From assembly GCA_045802605.1 (NCBI GenBank), contig JBJMQS010000030.1, forward strand, positions 124,001 through 188,000: a DNA stretch of 64,000 nucleotides, in the 5' to 3' direction. Made by a program: the position numbers and the translations under genes. Numbering within the stretch: position 1 is the first letter of the stretch; each line of letters starts with the position of its first letter. This DNA is from JBJMQS01 sp045802605 (GTDB lineage Bacteria; Planctomycetota; Planctomycetia; Gemmatales; Gemmataceae). This document shows positions 1 through 8,500 of the stretch, piece after piece. The notes beneath the pieces were generated by a model that was not told the DNA's origin, did not search any database, and saw nothing but the letters and a program-made list of their open reading frames with translations.

Positions 1-1
1 C

Positions 2-1282
2 GCAGCCGGTGGTGGATTGAATTTGGGAAACTACGGTGGTGCGCTGGGCGTCGGAGGTGCCGGAGGTTACGGCGGACAACAATATTTGGGTGGCGCCAGC
101 GGTTTTGGAGGCGGTGCGCCAGTGGTGCCGACGAATCGATACGCCCGCCCTTCGATGGCGACATTGCTGCAACAACAGGCTTCCTTGGTCCAAGACGAGG
201 CTCCCACCATTGACCCCAGTCTCCCCGCGTACGAAAAATACAAACGCCGCCTTTTGGATCAGCGAGGTAAAAAGGAAACGGCCGAGAGCCCGCTCCGCGT
301 CACATCGGAAGTCACGGAGATACCGCTCGGCGAGCCAGCGCGGTACACGTTGTCGCAAACGTTGAAAATTCCTCGACTCAAATCCGCGCTCGTGCCGTTT
401 GTAAACGAGACGATCACAGCCAAGCCGATCAGCGTGTATTCCCCTGATATTCATGAAACGCGAGCGCTGCAGGCCTATCGCATCAAGAACACGACTGGCA
501 AATCCTGGGTCGCCGGTCCAATTTCGGTGGGCCGGGCCGATGGCTACGCCGGTGATGCGCGGCTGACTGACTGGCCCGTGGATGAAGAGCGCATTGTCGC
601 GTTCGCGCTGGACTCCGGCTGCGAGTGCCAGCGAAGCATGAAAGACGAACCCGAAGAAACAGTCGGCGTGAAGATTGATCACGGGCAGCTTGAAGTCACA
701 CAACGAATGCGTGCGCACACGCAATACAATTTTCGCCACCACGGTGGGCCCGACCGGGCACTGTGGGTCGAACACCAGGCCGAAGCACATTGGAAGGTCG
801 TGCAGCCAGCCAAAGCGGACGAACGAACGAAGGATCGCTTCCGTTTCAAAGTCGAGCTAACGGCCGGCAAAACGTCGAGCCTCGAAGTTGTTCTCGAACG
901 CAAGGTGCCAGTGCGGTACGAGGTTTCAAAAGCGGACGATGCGACGTTAAAAGCGCTGGCTTTTTTGACGGTCACGCCGGCCGCGGTGAAGCAAGCGATC
1001 GGCGAGGTGTTAGCCGTGCGCGAGCGACTGCACCAAACGGGAGTGCGATTAGCCGAGGCCCGGGCGGCACTGGCCGACGCCGGTGAGGAGCAAGCGCGTG
1101 TGCGCACCAATCTGGAGCGAGTTCCGAACGGCAGCAGCAATCAAAAGGATTTGCTCGAAAAGCTAAGCCGGTACGAAACGGCAATCGACGCGGCCCGACA
1201 GAAGATTGTGGCCGCGACGAACGAAGAAAAGGCCATCAAGGAGGAGTTGCGGGCAAAAACTGGAGGATTAACGGCAAGTTGA
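2..1282 (+). CDS. DUF4139-like protein, C-terminal part (cut by left edge)
   Basis: The frame is open to the window edge, so the true start lies upstream; the TTG at 17 is unlikely to be the real start. The visible part begins with a Gly-rich low-complexity stretch of about 30 residues. A beta-rich domain of about 250 residues follows, containing a segment that reads like DUF4139 (residues such as AYRIKNTTGKSW and ARLTDWP). The last 80 residues are charged, rich in Ala, Arg and Glu, and probably form a coiled coil. DUF4139 proteins are of unknown biochemical function and are often exported. The gene ends 21 bp before the convergent kinase gene. The family call is by eye and moderate; the coding assignment is firm. 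Confidence 0.6.
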   Translation, partial: AAGGGLNLGNYGGALGVGGAGGYGGQQYLGGASGFGGGAPVVPTNRYARPSMATLLQQQASLVQDEAPTIDPSLPAYEKYKRRLLDQRGKKETAESPLRVTSEVTEIPLGEPARYTLSQTLKIPRLKSALVPFVNETITAKPISVYSPDIHETRALQAYRIKNTTGKSWVAGPISVGRADGYAGDARLTDWPVDEERIVAFALDSGCECQRSMKDEPEETVGVKIDHGQLEVTQRMRAHTQYNFRHHGGPDRALWVEHQAEAHWKVVQPAKADERTKDRFRFKVELTAGKTSSLEVVLERKVPVRYEVSKADDATLKALAFLTVTPAAVKQAIGEVLAVRERLHQTGVRLAEARAALADAGEEQARVRTNLERVPNGSSNQKDLLEKLSRYETAIDAARQKIVAATNEEKAIKEELRAKTGGLTAS

Positions 1283-1303
1283 TCCATCGGCGTCAACGTG
1301 GGC

Positions 1304-4300
1304 TCACCAATCCAAGCCCATCTCGGCCAACGTTTGACGGACCCGGGGCATGTTCCAGACGATGGTCGGCTTCACGTAGCACGCCGCGGCCAGGAGTTGG
1401 CAGTCGGCACTGAACGACACGGAACGGATTTGCCCATCCGGCCCACGCAGCCGGACGAGGCGAGCGTGTGTGTCTGCGTCCATGAGGATGACGCCGTCGC
1501 CGGAGCCGGTGGCGAGCCATCGTCCATCGGGGCTATACGTTGCGGCCCACACTTCGGCGTTATGTCCCTTGAGCCGCCAAGTGGGCTCGGCCGCGGTCCA
1601 CGATTGCTCGGGCAAATCCCAAACGCGGACGAGTTGATCGAAATTTGTAGCCGCCAGCCGTTTACCATCAGGACGGAACGCTACGCTGAGCGATTCGGAC
1701 TCCATTAGGACTGGTTCGCCGATCGGTTCTCCGGTGGTTAAATCCCAAGCGCGGATAGTTCGATCCTGAATGACCGCGACTAGCCACGGACGGTGTGGAT
1801 GAAACGCCACGGCCCGCACCAAAACATCGCCCGGAAGTTTGATGGACCTTACTTCGTGCCAATCGTTGGTGTCCCAAATCTTGATGTCGCCCGCGCCGGT
1901 GGCGGCAAATTTCGAATCCGAACTGAACGCGGCGCACCAGACCATGGCGTCATGCGCTTCAATCGTGCGGGTCACGTCCAGCGTCTGGGTATCGCGGACT
2001 CGGACGCGGCCTTCGTTCAAGCCTTCAAGTAGCCAACGACCGTCGTTGCTCGCGGCGAATCCCCAAAGCGAGCCTTCGGCGTTAAACGGAGGGGAGAACA
2101 CTTTCGGTTGGGAATTCATGTCCGCCGAGAAGTCGGAGAGGTTCGGCGACCGCGCGAGACGATGTGACGAACCGACGAAGGCAACATTCGGCGCGCCATG
2201 GCGGTACACCAATGCTCGCTGCTCCGGCACAGTCAATGACCAGAGGCGGACTTGGCCGTTGTAATAGCCGGCCACGACCCACGACCCATTGCCACCCACG
2301 GCGGCGGAGCGAATCGGGCCGTAGTCACCGCGCGCGACGGCGACTTCCATGACCACGCTGCGTATGTTGGTCGACGACAAGCGAATGACGCCGTCAAGCG
2401 AAGCGGTGAGCCAATACGCATTGCGCTCGTGACCAATCTGTTCCACTGAGGCGACATGAACAGCGCTATTGGTATGAAGAAGATTCTGGCCGCCATAGAG
2501 CGCCCACGTCGGCTCGACCGCGTAGACACCATAGCCAAAAGTTTCTGGGTCACACATCGCCAATGAGGTGCCTTGCGAATTGAACGAAATCGACCACGGG
2601 CGGTTGTAGACTTTTTCCCGATGCAACTCGTTGCCGGTCTTGAGGTCGATCAGCCGCAAAAACAGATCTCCAGTGCCGATGGCGAGCGCGGAATGCCTCG
2701 GCTGATATGCCAGGCTGGCGATCTCGGCTTCGGCGCTCGCGAGGCGACGCGGCTCAGCCGTCGAGTTTTCGATGAGATAGACCGAGCCATCGTGACAACC
2801 CGCGGCGAGCGTGGACGTGCCAGGTTCATACGCGATCGCGTTGACCGCGCCGGCGTGAAGATCGACCTCGTGAATCAGTCCACGATTTTGACCGACCGAC
2901 CAAGAGCGCACCGTGCCGTCCGCGCAGCCACTGGCCAGCCGCGGTCCAGTTGAATCGAAGGCCACACACTTAATGTTGTCCGTATGACCGGTGAGGACCG
3001 CGAGACATCGGCCATCGGGAATCGACCAGACGCGTACCGTCTTGTCGGTGGCGGCCGTCGCAGCCATATGACCATCGGGGCTGATCGCGGTGGCACTGAC
3101 CCGGCCGGTGTGCCCAGTCCACGTTCCTTCCAGATGAAAGCACGGATAGGGTGTGCTCAAACACTCCACCGTCAAATCGCGCAGCTCGGCCGTTTGATGA
3201 TCGGACACGCTCAATTCGGCCGCCCGCCGCAGGCTGTCCATGGCCGAGCGCCACCAACCCGTGTCGCGTGCTTTGATCTGAGCGCGGGCCTCGGATATAA
3301 GCGATAGAAATAGGTTCGCTTCGGCGCGATCGCGTTGCGCGCGAAAGCGGTCGCGCTCGACCAGCACTTGCGCAAGACCGATTCCCGCCGTCAACAAGAC
3401 GAGGAATAGCGCTACGACTGTCGTGACCGCCAGGGCCGGGTTGCGGCGAGCCCATAATCGTAGGCGTTCAACGGTCCCCACCCGCCGGGCGGTGATCGGT
3501 TGACCGTTGAGAAAGCGACGCAGATCGTCGGCGAGATCCTTGGCCGACGAATATCGCTGGAAAAGTTCTTTGGCTAAACATTTCTGGCAAATGGTTTCCA
3601 GATCGCGCGGCACGCTGACCGCGAGCTTCGACAGTGACGGCGGTGCCTCCTCGATGACGCGGCGGGTAGTCTCCCAAGTGGAATCGCCGCGAAACGGCGG
3701 CCGGCCCGTCAGAGCAGCGAACAACACTGCTCCCAGACCGTAGACATCGGTGCCTGGGCCAACTAAGCGCACCAGCCCTTTCGCCTGCTCGGGAGCCATA
3801 TAACTCGGCGTCCCCAGGATCGCGCCGGTTTGGGTTTGCTCGACACCATCGCTGACCAGAAGTTTCGCCAATCCGAAGTCGGTGATTTTCGGAGTCAGCG
3901 AGGGAGCGTCGGAATTGGCATGTTCGTCGGCGAGCAAAATGTTGCCCGGCGTCAGATCTCGATGGACGATGCCGCGGGTGTGGGCATGGTGGATCGCGTC
4001 GGCCAGTGTTTCGACTAGCCGCGCGGCGTCGCGACATGACAGCGGGCCGTCTTTGATACGCTCCATCAGGTTCGAGCCGGCCACCAACTCCATCGCCAGA
4101 TAGGGCCGACCATTGGTGTCCCCAACATCGTAGATCTGCACGATGTTGGGATGCTGCAGCCGCCCAATCGCCGCGGCCTCGGTGCGCAGCCGAGTCAACT
4201 CGATGTGAGTAGGCTCGTGAGTCGTGCGGAGCACTTTCAAGGCGACGAAGCGGTCAAGCGCGATTTGCCGCGCCCGAAAGACCACGCCCATGCCGCCGCG

Positions 4301-4639
4301 ACCGAGTTCTTCGAGCACTTCATAACCGGGAATGGAAGGTCGCGCTGATATCTGAGCTGAAGAGGGAGAATCGTTCAGCGTGTCAGGTTGCTCGCGCGCC
4401 AATTGGGGATATCGCGCTTTGTATTCGCTGAAGGATGGGTCCTCACCATTCTTCTGCCGGTACTCGATGTCGAGATGGACGAGTTCGATATGGAGGCTGA
4501 TATCGTCGTCGTATAAGAAGTCATCGATGTTCGGCCGAGGTCCGGTGCGCCACGCATCTTCAAATCGCCGCAACACATCTTCCCGCCGGAGCCACGAGTC
4601 ATCCGAAAGTGCGGGCGCTGGCACTTCGGTGTTAGCCAT
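1304..4639 (-). CDS. Membrane Ser/Thr protein kinase with WD40 propeller
   Basis: A cytoplasmic N-terminal region of about 100 residues precedes a Pkn2-type kinase domain at about 105-375. It shows a Gly-rich loop (LGRGGMGVVF), Lys135, the catalytic loop HRDLTPGN (226-233, with Thr where most kinases have Lys), DFG (254-256) and GTPSYMAPEQ. One membrane helix lies near 404-428. The remaining 650 or so residues are degenerate WD40 repeats (for example HTGRVSATAISPDG and DKTVRVWSI), enough for one or two propellers outside the cytoplasmic membrane. The start overlaps the upstream sigma-factor gene by 8 nt (ATGGCTAA), so the two are translationally coupled. In planctomycetes such pairs are thought to link an external signal to sigma-factor output; the substrate here is inferred. 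Confidence 0.93.
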   Translation of the reverse strand: MANTEVPAPALSDDSWLRREDVLRRFEDAWRTGPRPNIDDFLYDDDISLHIELVHLDIEYRQKNGEDPSFSEYKARYPQLAREQPDTLNDSPSSAQISARPSIPGYEVLEELGRGGMGVVFRARQIALDRFVALKVLRTTHEPTHIELTRLRTEAAAIGRLQHPNIVQIYDVGDTNGRPYLAMELVAGSNLMERIKDGPLSCRDAARLVETLADAIHHAHTRGIVHRDLTPGNILLADEHANSDAPSLTPKITDFGLAKLLVSDGVEQTQTGAILGTPSYMAPEQAKGLVRLVGPGTDVYGLGAVLFAALTGRPPFRGDSTWETTRRVIEEAPPSLSKLAVSVPRDLETICQKCLAKELFQRYSSAKDLADDLRRFLNGQPITARRVGTVERLRLWARRNPALAVTTVVALFLVLLTAGIGLAQVLVERDRFRAQRDRAEANLFLSLISEARAQIKARDTGWWRSAMDSLRRAAELSVSDHQTAELRDLTVECLSTPYPCFHLEGTWTGHTGRVSATAISPDGHMAATAATDKTVRVWSIPDGRCLAVLTGHTDNIKCVAFDSTGPRLASGCADGTVRSWSVGQNRGLIHEVDLHAGAVNAIAYEPGTSTLAAGCHDGSVYLIENSTAEPRRLASAEAEIASLAYQPRHSALAIGTGDLFLRLIDLKTGNELHREKVYNRPWSISFNSQGTSLAMCDPETFGYGVYAVEPTWALYGGQNLLHTNSAVHVASVEQIGHERNAYWLTASLDGVIRLSSTNIRSVVMEVAVARGDYGPIRSAAVGGNGSWVVAGYYNGQVRLWSLTVPEQRALVYRHGAPNVAFVGSSHRLARSPNLSDFSADMNSQPKVFSPPFNAEGSLWGFAASNDGRWLLEGLNEGRVRVRDTQTLDVTRTIEAHDAMVWCAAFSSDSKFAATGAGDIKIWDTNDWHEVRSIKLPGDVLVRAVAFHPHRPWLVAVIQDRTIRAWDLTTGEPIGEPVLMESESLSVAFRPDGKRLAATNFDQLVRVWDLPEQSWTAAEPTWRLKGHNAEVWAATYSPDGRWLATGSGDGVILMDADTHARLVRLRGPDGQIRSVSFSADCQLLAAACYVKPTIVWNMPRVRQTLAEMGLDW

Positions 4640-5249
4640 GGTTGGTTTCCTGAGACGAGGTGGCCTCCGTCTGCTCCTCCAGTTGCTGCAAGCACGTTTT
4701 CACCCGATCCAACACTCGGCGCACGGTGCGTTCGGCGCAACCCACCTCGCCGGCAATTTCCTCGAACTGGCCGCCTTGCAATCGCAACGAGAGAATCTGT
4801 CGCCCGCGATCATCCAAGCCGCGCATCAGTTGTTCGACGGTGTCAGCGACCGCAGCCGCCTCGTCTGGTGTCGGTTCTCGATCAAACGGTTCCCACACCA
4901 ACGATGATTGGTCGTGGGCCTGTGTCTCCCGGTCGATGGCACGACGTTCGGCATGGAAGAACTTGTGATGCTTGCAGCACTTGCGTACGGCGATCACGGA
5001 CAAGAGCGTCCACAGGCTGTCCCAGCCGGTTGGCTCGAATTGCCCATCGGCGTGGCGAATGAAGAAGCTTTTGAACACCGATTGCAGCACATCCTCGGCG
5101 TCGATCTTCTGGCGAAGCTGGGCACTCATGCGGCCATGGGCGAGGCCGGCCAGGCGGCGCGAAAATCGGGCCACGACCTCGCCGGCCGCCGCGTCATCGC
5201 CGCCGCGCAGCCGGATGATCATGTGTTGGAACGATTTTTCTTGGTCCAT
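4632..5249 (-). CDS. ECF-type RNA polymerase sigma factor
   Basis: This 205-aa protein has the two-domain plan of an ECF sigma factor. A region-2-like segment at about 15-100 (DAEDVLQSVFKSFF, then WDSLWTLLSVIAVRKC) would bind core RNA polymerase and the -10 element. A region-4 helix-turn-helix follows at about 140-190 (LSLRLQGGQFEEIAGEVGCAERTV, split here only by description). No anti-sigma gene is adjacent. Instead the stop overlaps the start of the WD40 kinase gene by 8 nt, as expected for planctomycete sigma factors controlled by kinases. Start at 5249 gives a full-length region 2; the Shine-Dalgarno match is weak. Confidence 0.9.
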   Translation of the reverse strand: MDQEKSFQHMIIRLRGGDDAAAGEVVARFSRRLAGLAHGRMSAQLRQKIDAEDVLQSVFKSFFIRHADGQFEPTGWDSLWTLLSVIAVRKCCKHHKFFHAERRAIDRETQAHDQSSLVWEPFDREPTPDEAAAVADTVEQLMRGLDDRGRQILSLRLQGGQFEEIAGEVGCAERTVRRVLDRVKTCLQQLEEQTEATSSQETNHG

Positions 5250-5557
5250 CCGTGCGTTGGCCTAGAAACGTAGCGGTTTTGATTCTAAGGGCCCATTATC
5301 GCCGCCCACCCGGGGTCCCACAAGAGATTCGCCAATCCGGAATTTTGGCCGCTCAGGGCCGCCGATGGCCAGTTACTACTAGCGGCTTAATTTTCCGCAC
5401 GTCCAATGTGCCCAGCTAACGACGAAAACGCCTCGGCCGGCTCTCGCCCAGGCCGGCTGTTTTTGTTAACGGCAACGATCCGGATCGTCTGGGCGGCACC
5501 CTTTGCAATCTCGCACTATCGCCGACCGGACTACCCGTCGCATTTTAGAGGTGCCCC
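5250..5557. other. Divergent intergenic region
   Basis: This 308-bp gap separates the sigma-factor gene (minus) from the 1820-aa surface-protein gene (plus). It must hold both promoters. The only structured element I see is the hairpin and T-run at 5436-5465. A short plus-strand reading frame from 5406 overlaps the surface-protein gene in another frame and has no family features. Confidence 0.5.
5436..5465 (+). terminator. Terminator-like hairpin in the leader of the 1820-aa gene
   Basis: GCCGGC at 5436-5441 can pair with the identical self-complementary GCCGGC at 5452-5457 across a 10-nt loop, followed by TGTTTTTG. It lies about 95 bp upstream of the ATG at 5558 on the same strand. It could stop upstream transcripts or act as a conditional terminator. 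The stem is only 6 bp, so the call is tentative. Confidence 0.35.
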
Positions 5558-8500
5558 ATGCGTCCCCAACCCCGGTCAATGCGTTCCTATCGCCGATCAC
5601 GTTTTGTTCGCCTGGCTGTGCAAATGCTGGAGACCCGGCTTGCACCGGCGGTCCTGTTCTCCGATAGCATCAATCGCGCGGATGTGACCGGTAACCCCAA
5701 CGGCATGGGCCAGCTCGACGATGCCTACGGCCCGACTCCACCAAGCAACTACTACTATGAGCCAATTTGGCCTTCGATCAGCGGTGGACCGGGAACGGAT
5801 CTCGTCAGCAATGCGTTGCAAAATCGGTTTACCGATTACGGCGGCGTTCAATTCACGACCGGTAGCAGCAGCAATAGCGGGGTCAATGTCGGACAAAACC
5901 TGAACATCCAAGCCGATCTCTATGTGCCCAAGACCGCCACCGGCTATGCGACGCAGGCGGGGATTTACTTCCGCAGTCGATCCGCGTTTCCGGGCGACGG
6001 CATACTCGGCGGCACTTCCGCGGGCTATTGGGTACGGCTCACGTCCACCGGCAACATCGACATTCGCCCCGCCAACACCTCGCCGGGATTCGAAGCTTGG
6101 ACCGCCCGGCCGACAACATTCAACAGCACGATCTTTCACACGATGGTCTGCGCCTTCAATGGCACCACGAATGGTCTGCAAGTCTCGCTCGATGGCCATC
6201 TGCAGACGTTCTATTCCGCGCTCGACGGCGGGCTCACGACCACCGTGTCGATCCCGGCCACGCAAAATGGCACCAACGATGGCACGGCCGGCGTTTCCTT
6301 TGGTGCGGAGTCGAACCGCGGCCAGGTCGGCGGGCAGCGAACCGACAACATCATTGTGTCGAGCTACAGCTTGCTCACCGGCTTGCCGGTGGACAACTAT
6401 TTCACCAACACACTCGATTTCGGCGACGCACCCGACGCGGGATTTGGCAGAGCCGCGAATAATTACAACACATTCGTATACGACAACGGTCCAAGCCACG
6501 TCATCACGCCGAATCTGCGAATGGGGGCCACCAACGGCGGCGAGAACAACGCCTCGCAGAACGCGACGGCCAGCGGTGATAGCAGTGACGACGGCATTAG
6601 CGGCGCGCTCACGTATTTCATCGGCGGCAGCGCGTCGGCGCAGGTGAACGTCACCAATACCACGGGCTCGGTGGCCACTTTATATGGATGGATCGATTAC
6701 AACGGCGACGGTGCCTTCGACAACGCCACGGAGCGCGCATCGATCGCGGTGCCGACGGGAACCGTAACTGGCAACGTGACTCTGAACTTCCCTGTCGTGC
6801 CCGGTGGTTCCGCGTCCAGCACATTTGCGCGGTTTCGATTGAGCACGGACGCGGCCAGCGCTAATGCTCAAGGGTTGGCTTCGGACGGTGAGGTCGAAGA
6901 TTACCCGGTGTCGATCAATCAGTCCACGACGAGCGTGGTGTTATCGGGCGGCAACCTGCTGATCGACGATGTCAATGGTGCGAACACCAATGACAACATC
7001 ACTCTGAAGTTGGTCGGGGCCAATTTGCGGATCAGCGACGCCACCAACACCGTCGGTGCGGGCACTGGCGCCGCTCAAATTGATACGAAAACGGTCGAAG
7101 TGCCACTGACGTCGGTCACCGGTTACATCTGGTTCACCGGCCAAGCCGGCAACGACACATTCACGTTAGACCTTACCGGCGGCAACATCTTTCCAACAGG
7201 CGGCATCAAGTACGACGGCGGCAATCCGACCACGGGCCCCGGCGATCAACTGGTCATCTCTGGCGGCAGCCAAGCTACGGTGACATACAGCTACACCAAT
7301 GCCCACGACGGTTCAGTTGCGATGAGCGCGTTTGGCACGGTGTCTTATACCGGCTTAGAGCCGATCAAGAACACCGGCACGGCGACTGACATCGTGTTCA
7401 ATCTCCCGGCGGGCCCGAACAATTCAACTTTGGGAGATGATACCTCCAGCGGCAATGGACTCTCCCGCTTGAGCGGCTCGACATTTGAACAGACCGATTT
7501 CGCCAACCCGACGAACTCGTTGAAGATCAATCGGGGCAATGCGGCCGATTCGATTACCGTCAATGCACTCCCGGATTTCAATCGGGCACTGACGAGTGGG
7601 TCGTCCACGGCCCCGTTTGGCTCGGCCACCATCGGCGGAAATGTGACGTTGGCGAGTGGTTTCGCCTTCACAGAGTTTTGCAAGAGCTTGCAGGTCAATG
7701 CCAACGTATCCGTGACGCTCGCTGGTGCCGGGGCGGCGAGCATCACGGCGACCAACAATGTGAGCTTGGCTTCCGGCGCCAAGATTTCCACAGTCGATGG
7801 CGGTTTGACAATCAACGCCAATACAACCGCGACCGCGGCCACCGGGTTCACGGGCCTGTCCGTCGATAGCGCTACCTTGACGACCTCGGGGACCGGCACG
7901 ATTTCGATTCTTGCCTATGGCGGCAACGACACGACGACAGCCAATCACCACGGGATCCTGCTGCAAAACAGTGGGAAGATGACCACTACGGGCAGCGGCC
8001 TCATAAACATCGCCGGCTACGCGGGCAACAGCAGCACCGGCGGGGTGGGGATCGCTATTCGGTCGGGCTCGCAAATCACCTCCGCGGGAACCTTGCTGCA
8101 AATGGGTGGCTACGCCAGCTCATTCAATGCGTCGTCGTCGGGTTCCGCGCGCGGGGTCGAGGTATCCGGGACCGGTTCGCAAATTGCCGGCTCGTCGGCC
8201 GCCGCATTGATTATCACCGGCGTCGGCGGCAATGGATCGAATAACAACAATCAGGGCATCTATGTCGGCACGACGTCGTCGGCCAACGCGATCACCTCTG
8301 TCAACGGTCAGATCATTTTGCAAGGGACTGCCGGCGCGGGGAGCGGTTTCTTCGGCAACGATCCGGACGGGCTTTTCGTTGACAAAGGCACGGTGAGCAC
8401 AACCGGCCTCGGCACGATCACAGTGGTCGCCGATCAAACCGAGATTAACTCGACTGGTGCGATCAATGCCGGAGGCAATAGTGTCGTCCTTCGACCGAAT

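Noticed and set aside
5597..6499. 300-aa minus-strand frame under the 1820-aa gene
   Set aside because: It lies wholly antisense to a well-supported gene with dockerin and GEVED modules and has no recognisable domain.
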